Shown: positions 1 through 11,469, counted from the first letter of the stretch. The stretch: 64,000 nucleotides of DNA from Hydractinia symbiolongicarpus (GCF_029227915.1 NC_079885.1:15325001-15389000), one strand, 5' to 3'. Program-made: numbers and translations. Notes: a model not told the origin generated them from the letters alone.

Positions 1-95
1 ATTTCGGATAATCCAGTCAAGAAATATGACCTTTAAAGTTTAACCAATTTTCGATGTAATGTGCTAATAAATCGTAGATATCTGCCCGTTTGTTT
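1..95 (+). other. Partial spacer upstream of copy 1
   Basis: The 3' end of a unit whose gene lies outside the window. It holds the conserved tract leading to the TATA-like element and gene start; compared with most units it has the minor form AACCAATTTTCG. Confidence 0.9.
65..72 (+). promoter_or_regulatory. TATA-like element (-31 to -24), representative of all units
   Basis: TAATAAAT at -31 to -24 from the 5S start. It is present in essentially every unit; the last T is C in copies 8, 18, 35, 42 and 55. TATA-like boxes near -30 are known to support 5S transcription by Pol III in several invertebrates, fungi and plants. A role here is inferred from position and conservation. Confidence 0.6.
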
Positions 96-214
96 GTCTA
101 CGACCATACCACGATGAACACACCTGTTCTCGTCCGATCACGGAAGTTAAGCATCGTCGGGCCAGGATAGTACTTGGATGGGGGACCGCCTGGGAACTCC
201 CGGTGTCGTAGGCT
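96..214 (+). rRNA. 5S rRNA copy 1
   Basis: The 5S RNA of the large ribosomal subunit, made by Pol III and bound by TFIIIA and protein L5 before assembly. 119 nt; ends set by helix I (nt 1-9 with 110-118, one G-U pair). G69A is the only difference from the commonest sequence; it makes an A-C mismatch in helix V. Confidence 0.97.
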
Positions 215-220
215 ATTGAC

Positions 221-225
221 TTTTT
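221..225 (+). terminator. Primary Pol III terminator (T5), representative
   Basis: A run of five T starts 7 nt after the gene end. It is T6 in copies 5, 6, 7, 15-17, 34, 41, 53, 54, 76, 82 and 87, T4 in 91, 96, 100 and 102, and interrupted as TCTTT in 80, 86, 89, 94, 98 and 105. It is deleted in copy 25. Confidence 0.85.
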
Positions 226-262
226 CACGTTACATCATTTATCATTACGACTGTGACGTATC

Positions 263-268
263 TTTTTT
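263..268 (+). terminator. Backup T6 terminator, representative
   Basis: T6 run 49-54 nt past the gene end, kept in nearly every unit including those whose primary run is broken. Read-through transcripts would end here with a tail of about 50 nt. It is T8 after copy 33, where a C became T. Confidence 0.6.
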
Positions 269-464
269 ACGCAATAGCCGCTGAGTAAATCAAGTAAGGG
301 ACGTGATTAGAAGATGCTTTCCCTTCAAAACGGCTACAATCTTGCTGCAATAAATGCGCCACGTCGCAAATAAATGGATTACGAGCGTCAGACAAAGAAA
401 ATGGCGATGTAGTTACTTTGCTAATTAACTTTGTCATATGAAAATTAAGTCTGAAAGCACCCTA

Positions 465-497
465 GATTTCCTTCGTTGGAACTTTTTACCGGAAATC
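465..497 (+). repeat. Spacer inverted repeat GATTTCC...GGAAATC
   Basis: Perfect 7-bp arms separated by 19 bp. Many units have GATTGCC in the left arm with no matching change on the right, so the pairing is not under clear compensatory selection. Confidence 0.5.
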
Positions 498-664
498 ATA
501 AAGCGCATTATTGTTGTCCAGAATCGATAGCGCTTAAAAAGAGCTGTTAAACGCACATAAACACGACCTATTTCGAATGATCCAGTCAAGAAATATGACC
601 TTTAAAGTTTGAACCATTTTCGATGTAATGTGCTAATAAATCGTAGATATCTGCCCGTTTGTTT

Positions 665-783
665 GTCTACGACCATACCACGATGAACACACCTGTTCTC
701 GTCCGATCACGGAAGTTAAGAATCCTCGGGCCGGGATAGTACTTGGATGGGGGACCGCCTGGGAACTCCCGGTGTCGTAGGCT
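665..783 (+). rRNA. 5S rRNA copy 2, helix II variant (probable pseudogene)
   Basis: C57A and G61C turn the 3' arm of helix II from CATCGT to AATCCT, giving G-A and C-C oppositions against ACGATG. First member of a 12-copy family. Confidence 0.9.
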
Positions 784-1282
784 ATTGACTTTTTCACGTT
801 ACATTATTTATCATTACGACTGTGACGTATCTTTTTTACGATATAGCCGCTGAGTAAATCAAGAAAGAGACATGATTAGAAGTTGCTTTCCCTTCAAAAC
901 GGCTACGATCTGGCAGCAATAAATGCGCCAAGTCGCAAATGAATGGATTACGAGCGTCAGACAAAGAAAATGGCGATGTAGTAATTTTGCTAATTAACTT
1001 TGTCATATGAAAATTAAGTCGGAAAGCACCCTAGATTTCCTTCGTTGGAACTTTTTACCGGAAATCATAAAGCGCATTATTGTTGTCAAGAATCGATAGC
1101 GCTTTAAAAGAGCTGTCAAACGCACATAAACACGACCTATTTCGAATGATCCAGTCAAGAAATATGACCTTTAAAGTTTGAACCATTTTCGATGTAATGT
1201 GCTAATAAATCGTAGATATCTGCCCGTTTGTTTGTCTACGACCATACCACGATGAACACACCTGTTCTCGTCCGATCACGGA

Positions 1283-1297
1283 AGTTAAGCATCGTCG
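1283..1297 (+). promoter_or_regulatory. Internal control region box A (copy 3)
   Basis: Nt 50-64 of an exact-consensus copy, aligned by position to vertebrate 5S box A; core AGTTAAGC. The subfamily with C57A and G61C is changed inside this box, and copies 107 and 110 carry G51T in it. Confidence 0.7.
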
Positions 1298-1299
1298 GG

Positions 1300-1305
1300 C
1301 CGGGA
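1300..1305 (+). promoter_or_regulatory. Internal control region intermediate element (copy 3)
   Basis: Nt 67-72 by alignment with vertebrate 5S. Positions 68 and 69 in it are the most polymorphic of the gene (C/T and G/A). Confidence 0.6.
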
Positions 1306-1312
1306 TAGTACT

Positions 1313-1330
1313 TGGATGGGGGACCGCCTG
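1313..1330 (+). promoter_or_regulatory. Internal control region box C (copy 3)
   Basis: Nt 80-97, the TFIIIA contact region, also forming helix IV with a GGGA loop. Variants C91T+C92T, G89C, G82A and G98C in other copies fall in or next to it. Confidence 0.7.
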
Positions 1331-1671
1331 GGAACTCCCGGTGTCGTAGGCTATTGACTTTTTCACGTTACATTATTTATCATTACGACTGTGACGTATC
1401 TTTTTTACGAAATAGCCGCTGAGTAAATCAAGAAAGAGACATGATTAGAAGTTGCTTTCCCTTCAAAACGGCTACGATCTGGCAGCAATAAATGCGCCAA
1501 GTCGCAAATGAATGGATTACAAGCGTCAGACAAAGAAAATGGCGATGTAGTTACTTTGCTAATTAACTTTGTCATATGAAAATTAAGTCGGAAAGCACCC
1601 TAGATTTCCTTCGTTGGAACTTTTTACCGGAAATCTTAAAGCGCATGGTTGTCGTAATTAATCGATAGCGC

Positions 1672-1688
1672 TTGAAATGAGCTTTCAA
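1672..1688 (+). repeat. Spacer inverted repeat TTGAAA...TTTCAA
   Basis: Perfect 6-bp arms around a 5-nt loop about 115 bp upstream of the next gene. Other subfamilies carry unpaired versions (TTAAAA...GTCAA, TTGAAA...TTTAAA). Confidence 0.4.
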
Positions 1689-1802
1689 ATGCACATAAAC
1701 ACGACCTATTTCGGATAATCCAGTCAAGAAATATGACCTTTAAAGTTTAAACCATTTTCGATGTAATGTGCTAATAAATCGTAGATATCTGCCCGTTTGT
1801 TT

Positions 1803-1921
1803 GTCTACGACCATACCACGATGAACACACCTGTTCTCGTCCGATCACGGAAGTTAAGCATCGTCGGGCCAGGATAGTACTTGGATGGGGGACCGCCTGG
1901 GAACTCCCGGTGTCGTAGGCT
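1803..1921 (+). rRNA. 5S rRNA copy 4
   Basis: G69A only. Its spacer is of the same type as that of copy 1. Confidence 0.97.
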
Positions 1922-2371
1922 ATTGACTTTTTCACGTTACATCATTTATCATTACGACTGTGACGTATCTTTTTTACGCAATAGCCGCTGAGTAAATCAA
2001 GTAAGGGACGTGATTAGAAGATGCTTTCCCTTCAAAACGGCTACAATCTTGCTGCAATAAATGCGCCACGTCGCAAATAAATGGATTACGAGCGTCAGAC
2101 AAAGAAAATGGCGATGTAGTTACTTTGCTAATTAACTTTGTCATATGAAAATTAAGTCTGAAAGCACCCTAGATTTCCTTCGTTGGAACTTTTTACCGGA
2201 AATCTTAAAGCGCATGGTTGTCGTAATTAATGGATAGCGCTTGAAATGAGCTTTCAAATGCACATAAACACGACCTATTTCGGATGATCCAGTCAAGAAA
2301 TATGACCTTTAAAGTTTAAACCATTTTCGATGTAATGTGCTAATAAATCGTAGATATCTGCCCGTTTGTTT

Positions 2372-2487
2372 GTCTACGACCATACCACGATGAACACACC
2401 TGTTGTTCGATCACGGAAGTTAAGCATCGTCGGGCTAGGATAGTACTTGGATGGGGGACCGCCTGGGAACTCCCGGTGTCGTAGGCT
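2372..2487 (+). rRNA. 5S rRNA copy 5, loop C deletion
   Basis: 116 nt: nt 34-36 are missing and C39T is present, which shortens loop C where L5 and TFIIIA bind. Also C68T and G69A. Function doubtful. Confidence 0.9.
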
Positions 2488-2937
2488 ATTGACTTTTTTA
2501 CGTTACATTATTTATCATTACGACTGTGACGTATCTTTTTTACGCAAAAGCCCCTGAGTAAATCAAGTAAGGGACGTGATTAGAAGATGGTTTCCCTTCA
2601 AAACGGCTACAATCTTGCTGCAATAAATGCGCCACGTCGCAAATAAATGGATTACGAGCGTCAGACAAAGAAAATGGCGATGTAGTTACTTTGCTAATTA
2701 ACTTTGTCATATGAAAATTAAATCTGAAAGCACACCAGATTTCCTTCGTTGGAACTTTTTACCGGAAATCTTAAAGCGCATGGTTGTCGTAAAGAATCGA
2801 TAGCGCTTGAAATGAGCTTTCAAATGCACATAAACACGACCTATTTCGGATGATCCAGTCAATAAATATGACCTTTAAAGTTTAAACAATTTTCGATGTA
2901 ATGTGCTAATAAATCGTAGATATCTGCCCGTTTGTTT

Positions 2938-3056
2938 GTCTACGACCATACCACGATGAACACACCTGTTCTCGTCCGATCACGGAAGTTAAGCATCGTC
3001 GGGCCGGGATAGTACTTGGATGGGGGACCGCCTGGGAACTCCCGGTGTCGTAGGCT
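2938..3056 (+). rRNA. 5S rRNA copy 6
   Basis: Matches the commonest sequence. The primary terminator is T6 because the preceding C became T. Confidence 0.97.
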
Positions 3057-3506
3057 ATTGATTTTTTCACGTTACATTATTTATCATTACGACTGTGACG
3101 TATCTTTTTTACGAAATAGCCGCTGAGTAAATCAAGTAAGGGACGTGATTAAAAGATGCTTTCCCTTCAAAACGGCTACAATCTTGCTGCAATAAATGCG
3201 CCACGTCGCAAATAAATGGATTACGAGCGTCAGACAAAGAAAATGGCGATGTAGTTACTTTGCTAATTAACTTTGTCATATGAAAATTAAGTCTGAAAGC
3301 ACCCTAGATTTCCTTCGTTGGAACTTTTTACCGGAAATCTTAAAGCGCATGGTTGTCGTAATTAATGGATAGCGCTTGAAATGAGCTTTCAAATGCACAT
3401 AAACACGACCTATTTCGGATGATCCAGTCAAGAAATATGACCTTTAAAGTTTAAACCATTTTCGATGTAATGTGCTAATAAATCGTAGATATCTGCCCGT
3501 TTGGGT

Positions 3507-3625
3507 GTCTACGACCATACCACGATGAACACACCTGTTCTCGTCCGATCACGGAAGTTAAGCATCGTCGGGCTAGGATAGTACTTGGATGGGGGACCGC
3601 CTGGGAACTCCCGGTGTCGTAGGCT
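3507..3625 (+). rRNA. 5S rRNA copy 7
   Basis: C68T and G69A. Upstream bases read TTGGGT instead of TTGTTT just before the start. Units 5-6 and 7-8 look like a two-unit duplication. Confidence 0.96.
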
Positions 3626-4075
3626 ATTGACTTTTTTACGTTACATTATTTATCATTACGACTGTGACGTATCTTTTTTACGCAATAGCCCCTGAGTAAA
3701 TCAAGTAAGGGACGTGATTAGAAGATGCTTTCCCTTCAAAACGGCTACAATCTTGCTGCAATAAATGCGCCACGTCGCAAATAAATGGATTACGAGCGTC
3801 AGACAAAGAAAATGGCGATGTAGTTACTTTGCTAATTAACTTTGTCATATGAAAATTAAATCTGAAAGCACCCCAGATTTCCTTCGTTGGAACTTTTTAC
3901 CGGAAATCTTAAAGCGCATGGTTGTCGTAAAGAATCGATAGCGCTTGAAATGAGCTTTCAAATGCACATAAACACGACCTATTTCGGATGATCCAGTCAA
4001 TAAATATGACCTTTAAAGTTTAAACAATTTTCGATGTAATGTGCTAATAAACCGTAGATATCTGCCCGTTTGCTT

Positions 4076-4194
4076 GTCTACGACCATACCACGATGAACA
4101 CACCTGTTCTCGTCCGATCACGGAAGTTAAGCATCGTCGGGCCGGGATAGTACTTGGATGGGGGACCGCCTGGGAACTCCCGGTGTCGTAGGCT
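4076..4194 (+). rRNA. 5S rRNA copy 8
   Basis: Commonest gene sequence. The TATA-like element ends in C, and TTGCTT replaces TTGTTT before the start. Its spacer is of the type repeated after copies 18, 35, 42 and 55. Confidence 0.97.
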
Positions 4195-4643
4195 ATTGAC
4201 TTTTTCACGTTACATTATTTATCATTACGACTGTGACGTATCTTTTTTACGCAATAGCGCTGAGTAAATCAAGTAAGGGACGTTATTTGAAGTTTCTTTC
4301 CCTTCAAAGCGGCTACGATCTGGCTGCAATAAATGCGCCACGTCGCAAATCAATGGATTACGAGCGTCAGACAAAGAAAATGGCGATGTAGTTAATTTGC
4401 TAATTAACTTTGTCATATGAAAATTAAGTCTGCAAGTACCCTAGATTGCCTTCGTTGGAACTTTTTACCGGAAATCATAAAGCGCATTATTGTTGTCCAG
4501 AATCGATAGCGCTTAAAAAGAGCTGTCAAACGCACATAAACACGACCTATTTCGGATAATCCAGTCAAGAAATATGACCTTTAAAGTTTAAACCATTTTC
4601 GATGTAATGTGCTAATAAATCGTAGATATCTGCCCGTTTGTTT

Positions 4644-4762
4644 GTCTACGACCATACCACGATGAACACACCTGTTCTCGTCCCATCACGGAAGTTAAGC
4701 ATCGTCGGGCCAGGATAGTACTTGGATGGGGGACCGCCTGGGAACTCCCGGTGTCGTAGGCT
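4644..4762 (+). rRNA. 5S rRNA copy 9
   Basis: G41C in loop C plus G69A. Confidence 0.95.
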
Positions 4763-5212
4763 ATTGACTTTTTCACGTTACATCATTTATCATTACGACT
4801 GTGACGTATCTTTTTTACGCAATAGCCGCTGAGTAAATCAAGTAAGGGACGTGATTAGAAGATGGTTTCCCTTCAAAACGGCTACAATCTTGCTGCAATA
4901 AATGCGCCACGTCGCAAATAAATGGATTACGAGCGTCAGACAAAGAAAATGGCGATGTAGTTACTTTGCTAATTAACTTTGTCATATGAAAATTAAGTCT
5001 GAAAGCACCCTAGATTTCCTTCGTTGGAACTTTTTACCGGAAATCATAAAGCGCATTATTGTTCTCAAGAATCGATAGCGCTTAAAAAGAGCTGTCAAAC
5101 GCACATAAACACGACCTATTTCGAATGATCCAGTCAAGAAATATGACCTTTAAAGTTTGAACCATTTTCGATGTAATGTGCTAATAAATCGTAGATATCT
5201 GCCCGTTTGTTT

Positions 5213-5331
5213 GTCTACGACCATACCACGATGAACACACCTGTTCTCGTCCGATCACGGAAGTTAAGCATCGTCGGGCCGGGATAGTACTTGGATGGGG
5301 GACCGCCTGGGAACTCCCGGTGTCGTAGGCT
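5213..5331 (+). rRNA. 5S rRNA copy 10
   Basis: Commonest gene sequence. Its spacer starts as one subfamily (CGAAATAGCCGC) and continues as the copy 8 type. Confidence 0.97.
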
Positions 5332-5781
5332 ATTGACTTTTTCACGTTACATTATTTATCATTACGACTGTGACGTATCTTTTTTACGAAATAGCCGCTG
5401 AGTAAATCAAGTAAGGGACGTTATTTGAAGTTTCTTTCCCTTCAAAGCGGCTACGATCTGGCTGCAATAAATGCGCCACGTCGCAAATCAATGGATTACG
5501 AGCGTCAGACAAAGAAAATGGCGATGTAGTTAATTTGCTAATTAACTTTGTCATATGAAAATTAAGTCTGCAAGTACCCTAGATTGCCTTCGTTGGAACT
5601 TTTTACCGGAAATCATAAAGCGCATTATTGTTGTCCAGAATCGATAGCGCTTAAAAAGAGCTGTCAAACGCACATAAACACGACCTATTTCGGATAATCC
5701 AGTCAAGAAATATGACCTTTAAAGTTTAAACCATTTTCGATGTAATGTGCTAATAAATCGTAGATATCTGCCCGTTTGTTT

Positions 5782-5900
5782 GTCTACGACCATACCACGA
5801 TGAACACACCTGTTCTCGTCCGATCACGGAAGTTAAGCATCGTCGGGCCAGGATAGTACTTGGATGGGGGACCGCCTGGGAACTCCCGGTGTCGTAGGCT
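5782..5900 (+). rRNA. 5S rRNA copy 11
   Basis: G69A only. Its spacer shares the TTGTTCTCAAG form with that of copy 9, 1,138 bp upstream. Confidence 0.97.
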
Positions 5901-6350
5901 ATTGACTTTTTCACGTTACATCATTTATCATTACGACTGTGACGTATCTTTTTTACGCAATAGCAGCTGAGTAAATCAAGTAAGGGACGTGATTAGAAGA
6001 TGCTTTCCCTTCAAAACGGCTACAATCTTGCTGCAATAAATGCGCCACGTCGCAAATAAATGTATTACGAGCGTCAGACAAAGAAAATGGCGATGTAGTT
6101 ACTTTGCTAATTAACTTTGTCATATGAAAATTAAGTCTGAAAGCACCCTAGATTTCCTTTGTTGGAACTTTTTACCGGAAATCATAAAGCGCATTATTGT
6201 TCTCAAGAATCGATAGCGCTTAAAAAGAGCTGTCAAACGCACATAAACACGACCTATTTCGAATGATCCAGTCAAGATATATGACCTTTAAAATTTGAAC
6301 CATTTTCGATGTAATGTGCTAATAAATCGTAGATATCTGCCCGTTTGTTT

Positions 6351-6469
6351 GTCTACGACCATACCACGATGAACACACCTGTTCTCGTCCGATCACGGAA
6401 GTTAAGCATCGTCGGGCCGGGATAGTACTTGGATGGGGGACCGCCTGGGAACTCCCGGTGTCGTAGGCT
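6351..6469 (+). rRNA. 5S rRNA copy 12
   Basis: Commonest gene sequence. The spacer has a private change near 6,581-6,590, where CAAAACGGCTACG became an A-rich tract. Confidence 0.97.
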
Positions 6470-6919
6470 ATTGACTTTTTCACGTTACATTATTTATCAT
6501 TACGACTGTGACGTATCTTTTTTACGAAATAGCCGCTGAGTAAATCAAGAAAGAGACATGATTAGAAGTTGCTTTCCCTTCAAAAAAATAACGATCTGGC
6601 AGCAATAAATGCGCCAAGTCGCAAATGAATGGATTACAAGCGTCAGACAAAGAAAATGGCGATGTAGTTACTTTGCTAATTAACTTTGTCATATGAAAAT
6701 TAAGTCGGAAAGCACCCTAGATTTCCTTCGTTGGAACTTTTTACCGGAAATCTTAAAGCGCATGGTTGTCGTAATTAATCGATAGCGCTTGAAATGAGCT
6801 TTCAAATGCACATAAACACGACCTATTTCGGATAATCCAGTCAAGAAATATGACCTTTAAAGTTTAAACCATTTTCGATGTAATGTGCTAATAAATCGTA
6901 GATATCTGCCCGTTTGTTT

Positions 6920-7038
6920 GTCTACGACCATACCACGATGAACACACCTGTTCTCGTCCGATCACGGAAGTTAAGCATCGTCGGGCCAGGATAGTACTTG
7001 GATGGGGGACCGCCTGCGAACTCCCGGTGTCGTAGGCT
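6920..7038 (+). rRNA. 5S rRNA copy 13
   Basis: G69A and G98C; the latter should break the outer pair of helix IV (C78 with G98). Unit related to copy 51. Confidence 0.94.
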
Positions 7039-7487
7039 ATTGACTTTTTCACGTTACATCATTTATCATTACGACTGTGACGTATCTTTTTTACGCAATA
7101 GCCGCTGAGTAAATCAAGTAAGGGACGTGATTAGAAGATGCTTTCCCTTCAAAACGGCTACAATCTTGCTGCAATAAATGCGCCACGTCGCAAATAAATG
7201 GATTACGAGCGTCAGACAAAGAAAATGGTGATGTAGTTAATTTGCTAATTAACTTTGTCATATGAAAATTAAGTCTGAAAGCACCCTAGATTTCCTTCGT
7301 TGGAACTTTTTACCGGAAATCTTAAAGCGCATGGTTGTCGTAAAGAATCGATAACGCTTGAAATGAGCTTTAAAATGCACATAAACACGACCTATTTCGG
7401 ATGATCCAGTCAAGAAATATGACCTTTAAAGTTTAAACCATTTTCGATGTAATGTTTAATAAATCGTAGATATCTGCCCGTTTGTTT

Positions 7488-7606
7488 GTCTACGACCATA
7501 CCACGATGAACACACCTGTTCTCGTCCGATCACGGAAGTTAAGAATCCTCGGGCCGAGATAGTACTTGGATGGGGGACCGCCTGGGAACTCCCGGTGTCG
7601 TAGGCT
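7488..7606 (+). rRNA. 5S rRNA copy 14, helix II variant (probable pseudogene)
   Basis: C57A, G61C and also G70A, a combination found again only in copy 52. Upstream AATGTTTAATAAAT has lost a base but keeps the TATA-like core. Confidence 0.9.
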
Positions 7607-8056
7607 ATTGACTTTTTCACGTTGCATTATTTATCATTACGACTGTGACGTATCTTTTTTACGAAATAGCCGCTGAGTAAATCAAGAAAGAGACATGATT
7701 AGAAGTTGCTTTCCCTTTAAAGCGGCTACGATCTGGCAGCAATAAATGCGCCAAGTCGCAAATGAATGGATTACGAGCGTCAGACAAAGAAAATGGCGAT
7801 GTAGTAACTTTGCTAATTAACTTTGTCATATGAAAATTAAGTCGGAAAGCACCCTAGATTTCCTTCGTTGGAACTTTTTACCGGAAATCATAAAGCGCAT
7901 TATTGTTGTCAAGAATCGATAGCGCTTAGAAAGAGCTGTCAAACGCACATAAACACAACCTATTTCGAATGATCCAGTCAAGAAATATTACCTTTAAAAT
8001 TTGAACCATTTTCGATGTAATGTGCTAATAAATCGTAGATATCTGCCCGTTTGTTT

Positions 8057-8175
8057 GTCTACGACCATACCACGATGAACACACCTGTTCTCGTCCGATC
8101 ACGGAAGTTAAGCATCGTCGGGCCGGGATAGTACTTGGATGGGGGACCGCCTGGGAACTCCCGGTGTCGTAGGCT
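8057..8175 (+). rRNA. 5S rRNA copy 15
   Basis: Commonest gene sequence, T6 terminator; unit related to copies 6 and 53. Confidence 0.97.
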
Positions 8176-8625
8176 ATTGATTTTTTCACGTTACATTATT
8201 TATCATTACGACTGTGACGTATCTTTTTTACGAAATAGCCGCTGAGTAAATCAAGTAAGGGACGTGATTAAAAGATGCTTTCCCTTCAAAACGGCTACAA
8301 TCTTGCTGCAATAAATGCGCCACGTCGCAAATAAATGGATTACGAGCGTCAGACAAAGAAAATGGCGATGTAGTTACTTTGCTAATTAACTTTGTCATAT
8401 GAAAATTAAGTCTGAAAGCACCCTAGATTTCCTTCGTTGGAACTTTTTACCGGAAATCTTAAAGCGCATGGTTGTCGTAATTAATGGATAGCGCTTGAAA
8501 TGAGCTTTCAAATGCACATAAACACGACCTATTTCGGATGATCCAGTCAAGAAATATGACCTTTAAAGTTTAAACCATTTTCGATGTAATGTGCTAATAA
8601 ATCGTAGATATCTGCCCGTTTGTTT

Positions 8626-8744
8626 GTCTACGACCATACCACGATGAACACACCTGTTCTCGTCCGATCACGGAAGTTAAGCATCGTCGGGCTAGGATAG
8701 TACTTGGATGGGGGATTGCCTGGGAACTCCCGGTGTCGTAGGCT
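8626..8744 (+). rRNA. 5S rRNA copy 16
   Basis: C68T, G69A, C91T, C92T. The last two turn two helix IV G-C pairs into G-U. Twin of copy 17. Confidence 0.94.
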
Positions 8745-9194
8745 ATTGACTTTTTTACGTTACATTATTTATCATTACGACTGTGACGTATCTTTTTTAC
8801 GCAATAGCCCCTGAGTAAATCAAGTAAGGGACGTGATTAGAAGATGCTTTCCCTTCAAAACGGCTACAATCTTGCTGCAATAAATGCGCCACGTCGCAAA
8901 TAAATGGATTACGAGCGTCAGACAAAGAAAATGGCGATGTAGTTACTTTGCTAATTAACTTTGTCATATGAAAATTAAATCTGAAAGCACCCCAGATTTC
9001 CTTCGTTGGAACTTTTTACCGGAAATCTTAAAGCGCATGGTTGTCGTAAAGAATCGATAGCGCTTGAAATGAGCTTTCAAATGCACATAAACACGACCTA
9101 TTTCGGATGATCCAGTCAAGAAATATGACCTTTAAAGTTTAAACCATTTTCGATGTAATGTGCTAATAAATCGTAGATATCTGCCCGTTTGTTT

Positions 9195-9313
9195 GTCTAC
9201 GACCATACCACGATGAACACACCTGTTCTCGTCCGATCACGGAAGTTAAGCATCGTCGGGCTAGGATAGTACTTGGATGGGGGATTGCCTGGGAACTCCC
9301 GGTGTCGTAGGCT
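9195..9313 (+). rRNA. 5S rRNA copy 17
   Basis: Same four changes as copy 16. The two neighbouring units look the same along their length, a single-unit duplication. Confidence 0.94.
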
Positions 9314-9763
9314 ATTGACTTTTTTACGTTACATTATTTATCATTACGACTGTGACGTATCTTTTTTACGCAATAGCCCCTGAGTAAATCAAGTAAGGGA
9401 CGTGATTAGAAGATGCTTTCCCTTCAAAACGGCTACAATCTTGCTGCAATAAATGCGCCACGTCGCAAATAAATGGATTACGAGCGTCAGACAAAGAAAA
9501 TGGCGATGTAGTTACTTTGCTAATTAACTTTGTCATATGAAAATTAAATCTGAAAGCACCCCAGATTTCCTTCGTTGGAACTTTTTACCGGAAATCTTAA
9601 AGCGCATGGTTGTCGTAAAGAATCGATAGCGCTTGAAATGAGCTTTCAAATGCACATAAACACGACCTATTTCGGATGATCCAGTCAATAAATATGACCT
9701 TTAAAGTTTAAACAATTTTCGATGTAATGTGCTAATAAACCGTAGATATCTGCCCGTTTGTTT

Positions 9764-9882
9764 GTCTACGACCATACCACGATGAACACACCTGTTCTCG
9801 TCCGATCACGGAAGTTAAGCATCGTCGGGCCGGGATAGTACTTGGATGGGGGACCGCCTGGGAACTCCCGGTGTCGTAGGCT
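9764..9882 (+). rRNA. 5S rRNA copy 18
   Basis: Commonest gene sequence; copy 8-type spacer and TATA-like variant. Confidence 0.97.
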
Positions 9883-10330
9883 ATTGACTTTTTCACGTTA
9901 CATTATTTATCATTACGACTGTGACGTATCTTTTTTACGCAATAGCGCTGAGTAAATCAAGTAAGGGACGTTATTTGAAGTTTCTTTCCCTTCAAAGCGG
10001 CTACGATCTGGCTGCAATAAATGCGCCACGTCGCAAATCAATGGATTACGAGCGTCAGACAAAGAAAATGGCGATGTAGTTAATTTGCTAATTAACTTTG
10101 TCATATGAAAATTAAGTCTGCAAGTACCCTAGATTGCCTTCGTTGGAACTTTTTACCGGAAATCATAAAGCGCATTATTGTTGTCCAGAATCGATAGCGC
10201 TTAAAAAGAGCTGTCAAACGCACATAAACACGACCTATTTCGAATGATCCAGTCAAGAAATATGACCTTTAAATTTGAACCATTTTCGATGTAATGTGCT
10301 AATAAATCGTAGATATCTGCCCGTTTGTTT

Positions 10331-10449
10331 GTCTACGACCATACCACGATGAACACACCTGTTCTCGTCCGATCACGGAAGTTAAGAATCCTCGGGCCGG
10401 GATAGTACTTGGATGGGGGACCGCCTGGGAACTCCCGGTGTCGTAGGCT
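10331..10449 (+). rRNA. 5S rRNA copy 19, helix II variant (probable pseudogene)
   Basis: C57A and G61C. Spacer has the GCTTTTATCTTCA form typical of this family. Confidence 0.9.
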
Positions 10450-10900
10450 ATTGACTTTTTCACGTTACATTATTTATCATTACGACTGTGACGTATCTTT
10501 TTTACGAATTAGCCGCTGAGTAAATCAAGAAAGAGACATGATTAGAAGTTGCTTTTATCTTCACAACGGCTACGATCTGGCAGCAATAAATGCGCCAAGT
10601 CGCAAATGAATGGATTACGAGCGTCAGAAAAAGAAAATGGCGATGTAGTAACTTTGCTATATAACTTTGTCATATGAAAATTAAGTCGGAAAGCACCCTA
10701 GATTTCCTTCGTTGGAACTTTTTACCGGAAATCATAAAGCGCATTATTGTTCTCAAGAATCGATAGCGCTTAAAAAGAGCTGTCAAACGCACATAAACAC
10801 GACCTATTTCGAATGATCCAGTCAAGAAATATGACCTTTAAAGTTTAAACCATTTTCGATGTAATGTGCTAATAAATCGTAGATATCTGCCCGTTTGTTT

Positions 10901-11019
10901 GTCTACGACCATACCACGATGAACACACCTGTTCTCGTCCGATCACGGAAGTTAAGCATCGTCGGGCCAGGATAGTACTTGGATGGGGGACCGCCTGGGA
11001 ACTCCCGGTGTCGTAGGCT
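10901..11019 (+). rRNA. 5S rRNA copy 20
   Basis: G69A. Its spacer has the ACGGGTACAATC form shared with copies 24, 27, 37, 44 and 57. Confidence 0.97.
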
Positions 11020-11469
11020 ATTGACTTTTTCACGTTACATCATTTATCATTACGACTGTGACGTATCTTTTTTACGCAATAGCCGCTGAGTAAATCAAGT
11101 AAGGGACGTGATTAGAAGATGCTTTCCCTTCAAAACGGGTACAATCTTGCTGCAATAAATGCGCCACGTCGCAAATAAATGGATTACGAGCGTCAGACAA
11201 AGAAAATGGCGATGTAGTTACTTTGCTAATTAACTTTGTCATATGAAAATTAAGTCTGAAAGCACCCTAGATTTCCTTCGTTGGAACTTTTTACCGGAAA
11301 TCTTAAAGCGCATGGTTGTCGTAAAGAATCGATAGCGCTTGAAATGAGCTTTAAAATGCACATAAACACGACCTATTTCGGATGATCCAGTCAAGAAATA
11401 TGACCTTTAAAGTTTAAACCATTTTCGATGTAATGTGCTAATAAATCGTAGATATCTGCCCGTTTGTTT

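Larger units (their letters stand above)
215..664 (+). other. Intergenic spacer, representative
   Basis: About 450 bp, AT-rich, no recognisable second RNA gene. Landmarks in order: T5, a CRE-like TGACGTA at 254-260, the T6 run, a variable middle with the main subfamily differences, GTCATATG, an inverted repeat (465-471 with 491-497), a short hairpin zone, then the promoter tract. Other units have the same layout. Confidence 0.85.
1234..1352 (+). rRNA. 5S rRNA copy 3
   Basis: Exact match to the commonest sequence; used as the reference copy for the internal promoter. Confidence 0.97.
6920..8744 (+). repeat. Four-unit group recurring 21.49 kb away
   Basis: Copies 13-16 correspond to copies 51-54 (28,412-30,236) at +21,492 to +21,493. 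Shared rare marks are the C57A, G61C, G70A triple, CACGTTGCATT, CCCTTTAAAGCGG, CTTAGAAAGAG and CACAACCTATTTCG. Confidence 0.75.

Noticed and set aside
461-500. Spacer inverted repeats as functional RNA hairpins
   Set aside because: Arm changes in other subfamilies are not compensated, so conservation of the pairing is not shown.
215-664. A second RNA gene in the spacer (spliced leader, U6, tRNA)
   Set aside because: Known arrays link 5S with such genes, so I looked on both strands. AACTTTTTACC is only weakly like an Sm site and CCATTTTCGATG only weakly like a dinoflagellate leader; no splice donor, tRNA arms or snRNA boxes accompany them.
4225-4416. Minus-strand 63-codon reading frame repeated at 9913, 19495, 23440 and 30836, and a 62-codon relative at 27445
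   Set aside because: It lies in the spacer of one subfamily, is identical because the units were copied, and is kept open by a 1-bp deletion (AGCGCTGAG for AGCCGCTGAG). Most units have stops or shifts, and there is no sign of protein-level selection.
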